A DNA stretch of 64,000 bases from Jongsikchunia kroppenstedtii DSM 45133 (GTDB lineage Bacteria; Actinomycetota; Actinomycetes; Mycobacteriales; Mycobacteriaceae): the NCBI RefSeq assembly GCF_000380485.1, contig NZ_AQYG01000051.1:62001-126000 (forward strand). The letters are read 5' to 3'. A model generated the notes under the pieces. It was not told the origin of the DNA and did not search any database. It saw nothing but the letters and a program-made list of their open reading frames with translations. Position 1 is the first letter of the stretch; each line of letters begins with the position of its first letter. Below, in pieces: positions 44,072 through 52,636 of the stretch. The position numbers and the translations under genes were made by a program.

Positions 44072-44698
44072 ATGGTTCGCGTCCTACACGTCAACAGCTC
44101 ACCACGATCGTCGAACAGCCAATCGCTAACGGTAGCGAACGAATTCTTGGCGACGTTCCAGAAAGCTCATCCCGACGCCTCGGTCGACACGTGGGATCTG
44201 TTCGCCGACCCCCTCCCGGCGTTCGGGGTCCATGCTGCGGAAGCAAAAATGGCGACGTTCTTCGGCCAGGAGCAATCGGCAGAACAGCAGACGGCCTGGG
44301 AGTCGGCGCGCTCGGTATTCGAGCGAGTCCAACAAGCCGACTTCTACCTGTTCAACATCCCGATGTGGAACCACGGCCTGCCGTACGTGCTCAAGCAGTG
44401 GATCGACATCATCACGCAGCCCGGATGGGCGTTCGGATTCGATCCCGCCACCGGGTATTCGGGGCTGCTGAACAACAAGCGTGCCGTCTGCGTATACACA
44501 AGCGGCGTATACGCAGACGGTCGCCCGCCCGCATTCGGGACCGACTTCCTCACATCGTATTTCGGTGACTGGCTCAATTTCGTCGGCGTCACCGATGTCG
44601 CCGAGATCAAACTCCTCGGGCAAGTACTGAACCCCGACCCCGCAGCCGCCGCCGAGCTCGCCGTCAAGCAGGCACGAGAACTGGCCACTCAGGTCTGA
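44072..44698 (+). CDS. FMN-dependent NAD(P)H quinone oxidoreductase (AzoR-like)
   Basis: A 208-residue flavodoxin-fold oxidoreductase: 'VLHVNSSPRSSNSQSLTVAN', 'FYLFNIPMWNHGLPYVLKQW' and 'AVCVYTSGVYADG' are AzoR/NAD(P)H quinone reductase blocks. It reduces quinones or azo bonds with two electrons; in this island it could keep hydroquinones reduced for ring cleavage. ATG follows ACAGGAGACC. The coding region contains a perfect 14-bp inverted repeat at 44484-44520. Confidence 0.86.
   Translation: MVRVLHVNSSPRSSNSQSLTVANEFLATFQKAHPDASVDTWDLFADPLPAFGVHAAEAKMATFFGQEQSAEQQTAWESARSVFERVQQADFYLFNIPMWNHGLPYVLKQWIDIITQPGWAFGFDPATGYSGLLNNKRAVCVYTSGVYADGRPPAFGTDFLTSYFGDWLNFVGVTDVAEIKLLGQVLNPDPAAAAELAVKQARELATQV
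44484..44520 (+). repeat. Perfect 14-bp inverted repeat inside the quinone-reductase gene
   Basis: CCGTCTGCGTATAC and its exact reverse complement flank a 9-nt loop (ACAAGCGGC). It encodes residues 138-150 of the AzoR-like protein. A stem of this length is rare by chance within a gene; in RNA it would make a strong hairpin and in DNA a 37-bp cruciform or operator-like site. Confidence 0.8.
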
Positions 44699-44718
44699 TT
44701 CGACGAACAGGACATCAC

Positions 44719-45657
44719 GTGTACGCCAACCCATCACAGACGGCCAGAACTGCGCCCGATCCGCGCGTGACCGCTACGCCGGCAGAGTTCTATAGCGGCG
44801 GCAACCGGATCGCCGCGGTGGTCTACACGCCGACAACGGACACCCTGCCCGGATCGCAACGACCCGGTGTGGTCGTCTGCAACGGAATGCGCGGCGTCAA
44901 GGAATGGATCGTCCCACCCTTCGGGGAGTACTTCGCGGCAGCCGGCTACACCGCGGTCGTTTTCGACCATCGCGGCCTCGGCGAGAGCGACGGTGAGCGC
45001 GGCCGCGTTATTCCGCAGGAACAGGTCGAGGACGTGCGCAATGCGATCACCTTTCTTGCCGAGCGCGATGATGTCGATGCCGAGCGGATTGTGCTGTGGG
45101 GCACCAGCTTCGGCGGTGCCAACGCGATATCGGCGGCGGCGGCCGACTCACGCGCGAAGGCCGTTGTCACCCAGGTCGCATTCGGCGATTGGGGGCGAGT
45201 AATGCGCGAGACCCTGTCGGAGCCTGCTTATCGGACACTGATCGCGGAGATCGATGCCGACCGGTCAGAACGCATCCGAACCGGCAAATCCAAGCATGTC
45301 TCACCTGATCTGATGCTCGACAACGACGAATCACGCGCAGCCAAGAAGCGCTCGGCCCGCGACACCGGGCAGCGGCCCGAGCTCACCTTCACGGTCGAGT
45401 CGGTCGAGCGATCCTTCGACTACCGCCCAGAACTCGTTGCTGCGCAGATCGCTCCGCGGCCGCTGCTTGTCATCGGCTCGGCCGTGGACCAGGTGATCCC
45501 GTTCAGCGAATGCCAGTCGCTCTACGACCACGCCCTCGAGCCCAAAGAGCTGCAGTCAATGAACATCGGCCACTACGACATCTGCGAGCCCCCCGGCTCG
45601 GACGACGCCGCACAGATCGCCGTCGACTTCTTTGCGCCAGTCGCGTTCCCGGACTGA
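44719..45657 (+). CDS. Alpha/beta hydrolase (dienelactone-hydrolase/YcjY-like)
   Basis: A 312-residue hydrolase. The nucleophile elbow is 'LWGTSFGGANAIS', the catalytic Asp is in 'VIGSAVDQVIPFSECQ' and His in 'MNIGHYDICEPPGSDD'. 'VVFDHRGLGESDGERGR' is an oxyanion-region block. No signal peptide. The GTG start is 20 nt after the quinone reductase. It may hydrolyse an ester, lactone or ring-cleavage product. Confidence 0.82.
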   Translation: MYANPSQTARTAPDPRVTATPAEFYSGGNRIAAVVYTPTTDTLPGSQRPGVVVCNGMRGVKEWIVPPFGEYFAAAGYTAVVFDHRGLGESDGERGRVIPQEQVEDVRNAITFLAERDDVDAERIVLWGTSFGGANAISAAAADSRAKAVVTQVAFGDWGRVMRETLSEPAYRTLIAEIDADRSERIRTGKSKHVSPDLMLDNDESRAAKKRSARDTGQRPELTFTVESVERSFDYRPELVAAQIAPRPLLVIGSAVDQVIPFSECQSLYDHALEPKELQSMNIGHYDICEPPGSDDAAQIAVDFFAPVAFPD

Positions 45658-45708
45658 GCAGACACAGGCTCCATCTCCCCTACCGCCGCTCCACCCGAAG
45701 GAGGCACA

Positions 45709-46779
45709 ATGTCCACCGAAATCGCCGCGGGCAGGCCCGCCGGCCCGCCACCCAATCCGCATCTGTGGAGCCGAGACGGCTTCAATGGCGATATCTGTGT
45801 CACATCACGGCCCTACCCGATCGTCGAGTACACCGATGTCCGCGGTCCCCACGTACCCCAACGGGTTGACCTGGCTTCAGTGGCGGCTGCCGACCACACC
45901 GATGCCGCGGCACCGCCCACCATCATCGCCCACAGCCGCACCGATGCCACAATCTCGGTTTCCAGGCGCATTGCGCCGACTCCGTTCCTGTGGCGGAATG
46001 CCGAAAATGACGAGCTGCACTTCATCCAGGAGGGCGAGTTCGATTACCTCACCGACTTCGGATTCATGCACTGCAGCCCAGGCGATTTCGCGTACATACC
46101 GCGCGCGGTCACCTACCGCGTCGTCCCCACCACGACGTCGGCGCTGCGGGTCATCGTGGAGACGCCATCGCAGGTAGCGCTGAAGCCCCCCGCTCCGTTC
46201 GGCATGATCAATTTTGCCCGCGACGTCGGTCGACCCGACCCAGGCCGCGCGCCCGCGCTGGACGGTCCGGTTCAGCTGCTGGTGAAGAGCTTCGACGGGG
46301 TCACCGAGTACACACTGCCCCGCGACCCGATGGCGCTCAACGCGATCATCGGGGGCAGTGTTCCGGTTTGGCGGCTGAACCTCGCCGCGATCCAGCCGCT
46401 GACCTATCTCACTCATGGCGGGCCGCCCGACTCGTTCGCCGAGACCGCCGATCGAGATCTGTTGTTCTACACGCTCAGCGCGCGTTCGGGCGATCGGCCA
46501 CCGATGCATCACAATGCCGATTACGACGAGTTGATCTTCTACTTCCGCGGGCCCGGCGAGTACGGATCAATCACGGCCCCAGGGCAACTCGCCTGGGTAC
46601 CGAAATCTATCGCACACTGGGGCCCCAATGAAGACGTGCCCGACGGTTACCTGGCCTGGCTGATCGAAAGCACCGGAACGATGCGGCTGACCCCCGATGG
46701 CGCCGCCGCGGCACAGTTGATGGAGACCGGCGAGTTCGGGGTCAGCAACGCCACCCGGCTACCCGGGGCGGGTGAGTGA
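45709..46779 (+). CDS. Homogentisate 1,2-dioxygenase-like cupin
   Basis: A 356-residue bicupin resembling homogentisate dioxygenases but shorter than the usual 380-445 residues. The metal triad fits 'MHHNADYDELIFYFRGPGEY' (His and Glu) and 'IAHWGPNED' (His). 'HFIQEGEFDYLTDFGFMHCS' is a first-cupin block. No maleylacetoacetate isomerase of the usual type is adjacent, and no HmgA operon partners, so the substrate may be another 2,5-dihydroxylated acid. GAAGGAGG precedes the ATG. Confidence 0.78.
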   Translation: MSTEIAAGRPAGPPPNPHLWSRDGFNGDICVTSRPYPIVEYTDVRGPHVPQRVDLASVAAADHTDAAAPPTIIAHSRTDATISVSRRIAPTPFLWRNAENDELHFIQEGEFDYLTDFGFMHCSPGDFAYIPRAVTYRVVPTTTSALRVIVETPSQVALKPPAPFGMINFARDVGRPDPGRAPALDGPVQLLVKSFDGVTEYTLPRDPMALNAIIGGSVPVWRLNLAAIQPLTYLTHGGPPDSFAETADRDLLFYTLSARSGDRPPMHHNADYDELIFYFRGPGEYGSITAPGQLAWVPKSIAHWGPNEDVPDGYLAWLIESTGTMRLTPDGAAAAQLMETGEFGVSNATRLPGAGE

Positions 46780-47236
46780 ATTGACCGGCGAAACCGACTC
46801 GCTGCAGAGGCTGCTGGACAAAGACGCCATCGGCGAGTTGCTGGTGCACTTCTCGTATGTCGTCGACGAAAAGGACTGGCGGGCATGGACAGATTGTTTT
46901 GGCGACAACCCCCACGTCGAGTTCCCGTTCGACAGCTTCGACGGCCGCGACGGGCTCGGCGACTGGGCGCAGCGTGCCCTGGCACCCTACCCCGTCACCC
47001 ATCACCTGAACGGAAACCTGGAGATCGTCCTCGACGGCGATACCGCCCGAGCGCGCGTCAAACTGCTTGCGGCACACATGCCTTCGTCCGACGATCCCGG
47101 CACGCACTTCGACGTCGCGGGCACCTACCACTGGACCTTGTCGCGCACCCCGAACGGCTGGCGGATCAGCCGGCTGCGACTGGACGTTGCCTACACCAAT
47201 GGCACCGACCCGAGCGGTCTCGCTCCCGCCACCTGA
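46772..47236 (+). CDS. NTF2/SnoaL-like domain protein (bile-acid dehydratase-like)
   Basis: A 154-residue SnoaL_4-type protein: 'LLDKDAIGELLVHFSYVVDE', 'WRAWTDCFGDNPHVEFPFDS' and 'GTYHWTLSRTPNGWRISRLR'. Members include hydratases and dehydratases. The GTG start overlaps the cupin by 8 nt, so translation is coupled. It may process the cupin's product or substrate. Confidence 0.75.
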   Translation: MSELTGETDSLQRLLDKDAIGELLVHFSYVVDEKDWRAWTDCFGDNPHVEFPFDSFDGRDGLGDWAQRALAPYPVTHHLNGNLEIVLDGDTARARVKLLAAHMPSSDDPGTHFDVAGTYHWTLSRTPNGWRISRLRLDVAYTNGTDPSGLAPAT

Positions 47237-47280
47237 CCCCGCCTTTCACCCCACCCCGGCCCAGAACACGAGGAGCCACC

Positions 47281-47997
47281 ATGACCACCGAAATCGCCAG
47301 CACTTACGACGGATTCATCGGACCTGACATCGACCCCAGCAAGTGGTTCTATCTCGAATACCCTCTTCCGGATGGCTCCTCGTGGGTCTGCCGGGAACCG
47401 TCGACGATCATGACAATGGCCGACGGCCGGTTCACCGCCGACATCGGTCGGTTCGAACTCGAACATCCTGTGCAGGTCATCGACAACTGCAAGCTGGTTC
47501 TGCTCTCGACGCAGGCCTTTGAGATACCGGCGACCGGCACCCTCACCGTCAGCGCCGAACTGACCGCGACCAGCGCCGACAGCAACAGCGACTACCGCGA
47601 CGGGTTCGCCTCGCTCATTGTGATCGAACCGTCGAGCGGCATGGTCTTCGACATCGCCGCGACCAGCGACGAGGTGTTCGCGATTCACGAGCAGCTGCCG
47701 ATATCGGAGTCGGTGCGCAGCTTCACCCGCGTCACCAACGACCCGCTGGCAGGCGTCGCCACCGGCGCCGGCGTTCCGCACACCTGCGCGATGACGCTCA
47801 ACGCCACCGAACGGTCGGTTCAATGGGCGGTCGACGGCACCGTGATCTTCGATGCCAAGCAGATTCCGATCCCGCAGCAGATCCATGTCGGCATGGGAAT
47901 CTTTACCCTGCATCCGGTGTCCGGCGGGGCGAGCCATTCGCTGCGCGGCCAGGGCTTGCGGGCGTCATGGTCGGGCATTTCGGTTGTTCAGTCGTAA
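47281..47997 (+). CDS. Beta-rich protein of unknown function (DUF6081-like)
   Basis: A 238-residue protein without TM segments or signal peptide, predominantly beta ('GPDIDPSKWFYLEYPLPDGS', 'FELEHPVQVIDNCKLVLLST', 'VPHTCAMTLNATERSVQWAV'), suggestive of a jelly-roll or lectin-like sandwich. It resembles actinobacterial DUF6081 proteins, but I recall this only at family level. Its place between a ring-cleavage cupin unit and the hydroxylase suggests a role in binding or sensing the substrate; this is inference. Confidence 0.6.
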   Translation: MTTEIASTYDGFIGPDIDPSKWFYLEYPLPDGSSWVCREPSTIMTMADGRFTADIGRFELEHPVQVIDNCKLVLLSTQAFEIPATGTLTVSAELTATSADSNSDYRDGFASLIVIEPSSGMVFDIAATSDEVFAIHEQLPISESVRSFTRVTNDPLAGVATGAGVPHTCAMTLNATERSVQWAVDGTVIFDAKQIPIPQQIHVGMGIFTLHPVSGGASHSLRGQGLRASWSGISVVQS

Positions 47998-48057
47998 GAG
48001 ATACGCGCGCAGCCGATTTCGATATCAGACTCAGAACGCATCACACGGAGACCTCCA

Positions 48058-49227
48058 ATGAGCACAAGCGAACCCATCCTGATCATCGGTGGCGGAATCG
48101 GCGGTATGGCCACGGCGCTGGCGCTGGCGAACAGCGGGCGCGCGGTGCATCTCGTCGAGCAGGCGAGCGAGTTCGGCGAAGTCGGCGCGGGCATCCAAGT
48201 CGGGCCCAACGTCATGAAGATGTTCGATCGGCTGGGCGTGATCGAACCGATCAACGACATCGCGTTCTTCCCGGAGAACCTGATACTCAAGGACGCACTC
48301 GACTCGAGCGAGGTCGCCCGCATGCCCCTCGACCGGGACTTCCGGGAACGGTTCGGCTACCCATACGCCACCATCCATCGCGCCGACCTGCACTCGGTCC
48401 TGGTCGACGCGTGCGCCGGCAACGACCTGGTCAAGCTCGAAACCGGCCGCAAGATCGTGCACGTAGACCAGAACCCCGACGGTGTGAGCGTGCAGACCGA
48501 GTCCGGTGAGGAGCTGACCGGTTCGATCCTCGTCGGCGCCGACGGCATCTGGTCGGGCGTGCGCAGCCAGCTCATCGGAGACGGGGAGCCGCGGATCACC
48601 GGGCACATCGCCTACCGGGCGGTGCTGCCGATGGACGAGGTTCCCGAAAATCTGCGCTCGAACTCGGTCGTTCTATGGGGCGGGCCGGATCTGCATCTCG
48701 CCCACTACCCGCTGCGTCGCGGCGAACTATTCAATATGGGCGCCATCTTCCACAGTCAGCGATACCTGCAGGGCGCCAACGTGTATGGCGATCCAGAGGA
48801 ACTCCATGCTCAGTTCGCCGGCGTCTGCGGCGAAGTCGACACCCTGCTGGGCAAGATCGAGGAGTGGCGCATGTGGGTACTGCGCGACCGCGACCCGATC
48901 GAGCATTGGTCCGACGGTCGCATCACCCTTCTCGGTGATTCCGCCCACCCGACGCTGCAATATCTCGCGCAGGGGGCCGGCATGGCGATCGAGGACGCCT
49001 GGACCCTCGCCGACCGTCTCGACCACACCGGCGACGTCTCGGCGGCCCTGCGTGAGTACGAGGCCCTACGAGTCGTGCGTACCGCACGGGTGACGCTGTT
49101 CTCTCGGCTGTACGGGGAGATTTATCACGCCAAGGGTGTCGGGCGCGCGGTGCGTGCACAGATGCTCGCCGGATGGACCCCGGCCGCGGCCCGCGAAAGC
49201 TTCAACTGGATCTATTCCGGCATCTGA
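48058..49227 (+). CDS. FAD-dependent aromatic hydroxylase, 3-hydroxybenzoate 6-hydroxylase-like
   Basis: A 389-residue class A flavoprotein monooxygenase: dinucleotide motif 'LIIGGGIGGMATALALANSG', DG motif 'VGADGIWSGVRSQLIG' and GD motif 'LGDSAHPTLQYLAQGAGMAI'. It is most like 3-hydroxybenzoate 6-hydroxylases and salicylate hydroxylases. 3-Hydroxybenzoate to gentisate fits because gentisate dioxygenase, maleylpyruvate isomerase and fumarylpyruvate hydrolase follow downstream. Other related phenolic acids are possible. Confidence 0.83.
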   Translation: MSTSEPILIIGGGIGGMATALALANSGRAVHLVEQASEFGEVGAGIQVGPNVMKMFDRLGVIEPINDIAFFPENLILKDALDSSEVARMPLDRDFRERFGYPYATIHRADLHSVLVDACAGNDLVKLETGRKIVHVDQNPDGVSVQTESGEELTGSILVGADGIWSGVRSQLIGDGEPRITGHIAYRAVLPMDEVPENLRSNSVVLWGGPDLHLAHYPLRRGELFNMGAIFHSQRYLQGANVYGDPEELHAQFAGVCGEVDTLLGKIEEWRMWVLRDRDPIEHWSDGRITLLGDSAHPTLQYLAQGAGMAIEDAWTLADRLDHTGDVSAALREYEALRVVRTARVTLFSRLYGEIYHAKGVGRAVRAQMLAGWTPAAARESFNWIYSGI

Positions 49228-49272
49228 ACCAACCTCCGATCACCCACCCGACCGACCTCGAAGGCGCCCGAT

Positions 49273-50697
49273 ATGACCACCGAAACCGAACCCGCCTCCT
49301 CCGGCAACGCAGCCGACAACTACGAAGAGGTCACCGGTATCAGCGACGAGATCGGACCAAATGTCCGTGCGCTGCAACTTCTCCCACCGTTTCCGCCACA
49401 CCGCATCCCGCGCGGGGCGCGGCCGCATCAGCTATCCGAGGACCAGTTCCCCCGGCTCTCGCACACCGAGAAGCGACGCCGCTGGGACGGACTGCGCAAG
49501 CGCATGCTGATGCGCGGCATCGATGCACTGATCCTCCTCGGCAACGACATCTACTGGGACATGGGCAACGCAAACCTGCGCTACGTCACGGGCATCGCGG
49601 CGAAGATGGGCTCGCACGCACTGTTTCTGCACGATGCGGACCCGGTGCTCTACAACGCGGTTCCGCACATGAGCCGGCCGTTCCACCAGCAGGCCAGCGT
49701 CCAGGACTGGGTCACCGACATTCGGATCGGGCACGGTGTGCCCGAACTCGCGGCCGAACTTCGTGACCGCGGACTGGATCGCGGCCGCCTCGGGGTAGTC
49801 GGGTTCAGCTCGACGATTCAGACGACGGCGACATTCCTCGACGGCGAACTGTCGGGCCTGCGGGCGATGTTGCCCGACGCCGACCTGGTCGACTTCAGCG
49901 ATGCCCTGCAGCACATGCGAATGGTCAAGAGCGAGGAGGAGATCGACATGATGCGCCGCGGTGCGCGCATCGGCCGGAAGGTGCTCGACACACTCGTGGC
50001 GTCCGCCCGTCCCGGCGTCACCGAGGCGGAGGTGTATGCGGACATGATTCGCACCCAGATCGCCAACGGGGCAGAGCCCAACATCTTCAACCTCCTGGCA
50101 TCCGGACCGGTCGAGCACCCGAGCGATGAGCTATGGCACCTTCTGCACGGCAACGACCAACCGGTCACTCCGACCATGCGCCCCCTCCAGCAGGGCGACC
50201 TCATCGTCACCGAATGGCACACCAAGTTCGGCGGCTACCTGGTGCACACGGAGTACACCGTGTACCTCGGCGACGCCGTTCCCCAACCGTTGCAGGATAT
50301 CTGGGACGTGTCGCTGGAGTGTCTGGACGCCACACGCGAGGCGTTCCGGCCCGGAGTCACCCTCCGCGAGGCGTGGGAGGCCACCCGCAAACCGGCGGAA
50401 CGGGCAGGCTACGACTTCGTTGAACTCGGCTTCCACGCAATGGGCTTGGCGTCACCTGAATTCCCCACCGTCATCTACCGACCCGGCTACGGCAGCCCAG
50501 CGCTCAACGGATCGCGTATCGGCGGCCTCGTCCTGGAGGCCGGCATGACCTTCGGCAACAACATCGACCTGCACAACCCCGCGTGGAAGCCCGATGTGGG
50601 AGCGATGCTGTCCGACTTCATGGTGGTCCGAGAAGGCGGCGCGGAGATGTTGGTGGGCACGCCGCGACACATTGGACTGGGTGGCGAATTGTCATGA
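49273..50697 (+). CDS. M24 (Xaa-Pro peptidase/creatinase)-fold protein with degenerate metal site
   Basis: A 474-residue protein: creatinase N-terminal domain (about 75-215) and M24 pita-bread domain (220-465). In canonical M24 enzymes the ligands are D, D, H, E, E. Here the first two fall in 'VTEWHTKFGGYLVHTEYTVY' (E and H rather than D and D), the His in 'ELGFHAMGLASPEFP' is kept, the fourth is Asn ('FGNNIDLHNP') and the fifth Asp ('LSDFMVV'). It may be a creatinase- or lyase-like enzyme. It lies in the gentisate operon. Confidence 0.78.
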   Translation: MTTETEPASSGNAADNYEEVTGISDEIGPNVRALQLLPPFPPHRIPRGARPHQLSEDQFPRLSHTEKRRRWDGLRKRMLMRGIDALILLGNDIYWDMGNANLRYVTGIAAKMGSHALFLHDADPVLYNAVPHMSRPFHQQASVQDWVTDIRIGHGVPELAAELRDRGLDRGRLGVVGFSSTIQTTATFLDGELSGLRAMLPDADLVDFSDALQHMRMVKSEEEIDMMRRGARIGRKVLDTLVASARPGVTEAEVYADMIRTQIANGAEPNIFNLLASGPVEHPSDELWHLLHGNDQPVTPTMRPLQQGDLIVTEWHTKFGGYLVHTEYTVYLGDAVPQPLQDIWDVSLECLDATREAFRPGVTLREAWEATRKPAERAGYDFVELGFHAMGLASPEFPTVIYRPGYGSPALNGSRIGGLVLEAGMTFGNNIDLHNPAWKPDVGAMLSDFMVVREGGAEMLVGTPRHIGLGGELS

Positions 50698-50728
50698 CAC
50701 AACTCGGTATTGCCCCGCTAGAGTGGTG

Positions 50729-50744
50729 CTCACACCAACGTGAG
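50729..50744. promoter_or_regulatory. CTCAC-N6-GTGAG inverted repeat before the Crp/Fnr gene
   Basis: A 16-bp inverted repeat (CTCAC, ACCAAC, GTGAG) lies in the 60-bp gap between the M24 gene and the Crp/Fnr gene and overlaps the likely ribosome binding site (GAGGAG). It could be an autoregulatory site. Evidence is weak. Confidence 0.35.
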
Positions 50745-50757
50745 GAGATGTTCTCCG

Positions 50758-51459
50758 ATGTCGACTCCCGGTCGCTTCAATGGTGGGCCGCATCGACACC
50801 TGACGGCCGACGAGGCGTGGGATCTCAGTTTCCTCGGCGCGCTCCCGGCACACGTCCAGACAGACCTGCGGTCGAGCGCCTTGGGCATGACGATACCGCC
50901 CGGTCACATCATCTACCGCAACGACGATCACGCCCGGCTGGTGCTCATCGTCTCCGGCCGCGCCCGGATCGTGGCGTCGTCGCCGGAGGGCCGCAAGGCG
51001 ACGATCCGCTACGCGCGCAGCGCCGATTGCGTCGGAAGCATGTCGGTGGTCACCCGGTCGCAGCCAGTGATGGCGCAGGCCATCACCGAAGCCGAAGTGC
51101 TGTTCATAAACGTGGACCGACTGCGCCGGTTCGCACACACCGAGCCCGAGGTTGGCTGGCAGCTCGCTCAGTTCGTGGGCACGGTGGCCACGCAGGTCAT
51201 CGAGATGATGACGGCCGCTCTGTTCGGCTCGGTGCGGCAACGCCTGGCCCAGCATCTGCTGGATCTGTCGGTGCACTACGACGATCGGCTGATCGTCGTA
51301 GTGGATCAGCAGGAGATCGCCGACGCGATCGGCTCGGTGCGCGAGGTCATCGCCCGCACGCTCAAGGAATTCCGCGAGCGCAATCTGATCTCCCGTACGC
51401 CCAACGGGTTGCAACTGGACAACCCCGACGAACTGCACGCCATCGCGCTGGGCGCCTGA
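50758..51459 (+). CDS. Crp/Fnr-family transcriptional regulator
   Basis: A 233-residue regulator. A cyclic-nucleotide-type sensor domain (about 20-140) includes 'IPPGHIIYRNDDHARLVLIV' and 'ITEAEVLFINVDRLRRF', followed by a dimer helix and a winged helix-turn-helix ('VDQQEIADAIGSVREVIART' then 'LKEFRERNLISRTP'). No Fnr-type Cys cluster is seen. ATG 50758 is preferred over the upstream GTG 50740 because of the GAGGAG site. It is embedded in the gentisate operon and probably controls it. Confidence 0.87.
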   Translation: MSTPGRFNGGPHRHLTADEAWDLSFLGALPAHVQTDLRSSALGMTIPPGHIIYRNDDHARLVLIVSGRARIVASSPEGRKATIRYARSADCVGSMSVVTRSQPVMAQAITEAEVLFINVDRLRRFAHTEPEVGWQLAQFVGTVATQVIEMMTAALFGSVRQRLAQHLLDLSVHYDDRLIVVVDQQEIADAIGSVREVIARTLKEFRERNLISRTPNGLQLDNPDELHAIALGA

Positions 51460-51519
51460 GCGCCGACGGGGTTCTGCCTGCCCGTGCGGCGGTAGCGCGA
51501 AGTGATCGGAGAAGAATCC

Positions 51520-52614
51520 ATGACTGACGCAACGACCGCCCCGGACGCACCGAACCCCGAAGACGCCGCAGCGCTCGATGCGCTCTACGGCGACTTCGCC
51601 GCAGGCAACATGATGCCGCTGTGGACCGACATCGGCGACCTGATGCCCGCGGCCCCGCATCCCTCGGCGATCCCATTCGTGTGGCGGTGGGCCGACCTAC
51701 TCCCGCTCGCGCAACGAGCCGGCGAACTCGTTCCAGTCGGACGCGGTGGCGAACGCCGCGCAATTGCGCTGGCCAATCCGGGACTCGGCGGCCGCCCATA
51801 CATCAGCCCGACGCTGTGGTGCGCGATCCAGTACCTCGGCGGTCACGAGGTCGCTCCGGAACATCGTCACTCGCAGAACGCATTCCGATTCGTCGTCGAG
51901 GGCGAGGGCGTGTGGACGGTGGTCAACGGCGACCCGGTCCGGATGTCGCGGGGCGACCTGTTGCTGACGCCCGGCTGGAACTTCCACGGACATCACAATG
52001 AGACCGCCAACCCGATGGCCTGGATCGACGGGCTCGACATCCCGTTCGTGCACTACACCGACACCGCGTTCTTCGAGTACGGATCCGAACGGGTCACCGA
52101 CGAGTCCACCCCGGATCTGTCCCGCTCGGAACGACTCTGGGCACACCCCGGTCTGCGTCCGCTGACCGGGCTCGCCGCAGCCGCCTCGTCGCCGATCGCC
52201 GCCTACCGTTGGGAACACACCGACCGGGCACTGGCCGCCCAGCTCGAGCTGGAGGATGAGGGACACCCGGCGACCGTCGGGCCCGGGCATGCAGCCGTGC
52301 GCTACATCAATCCCACAACCGGCCGGGACGTGCTGCCGACGATCCGCGCCCAGTTCCATCGACTGCGCGGCGGAGCTGCCACCAGCACCGTGCGCGAAGT
52401 GGGTTCCACGGTCTACCAGGTCTTCAGCGGCCGCGGAGCTTTCGTCATCGACGGCCAAGAGCATCCCGTGTCCACGGGCGACATCGTCGTCGTCCCCTCC
52501 TGGGCGGCCGCGTCCATCCACGCCGACGAACAGCTCGACCTTTTCGCATTCGGCGATCAACCCATAATCGAAAAACTCGACTTCGATCGCACGTTGACGG
52601 AAGCCGCGAACTGA
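51520..52614 (+). CDS. Gentisate 1,2-dioxygenase
   Basis: A 364-residue bicupin dioxygenase that opens gentisate to maleylpyruvate. The N-terminal cupin Fe ligands are in 'VAPEHRHSQNAFRFVVEGEG' (His-x-His) and 'WNFHGHHNE'; the C-terminal cupin ('VFSGRGAFVIDGQEH' and 'PSWAAASIHAD') completes the family layout. ATG 51520 is used; an in-frame ATG lies 18 nt upstream. GATCGGAGAAG is the ribosome binding site. It directly precedes fumarylpyruvate hydrolase and maleylpyruvate isomerase. Confidence 0.92.
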   Translation: MTDATTAPDAPNPEDAAALDALYGDFAAGNMMPLWTDIGDLMPAAPHPSAIPFVWRWADLLPLAQRAGELVPVGRGGERRAIALANPGLGGRPYISPTLWCAIQYLGGHEVAPEHRHSQNAFRFVVEGEGVWTVVNGDPVRMSRGDLLLTPGWNFHGHHNETANPMAWIDGLDIPFVHYTDTAFFEYGSERVTDESTPDLSRSERLWAHPGLRPLTGLAAAASSPIAAYRWEHTDRALAAQLELEDEGHPATVGPGHAAVRYINPTTGRDVLPTIRAQFHRLRGGAATSTVREVGSTVYQVFSGRGAFVIDGQEHPVSTGDIVVVPSWAAASIHADEQLDLFAFGDQPIIEKLDFDRTLTEAAN

Positions 52615-52636
52615 TCGAATCACGAGGAGCATCAAC

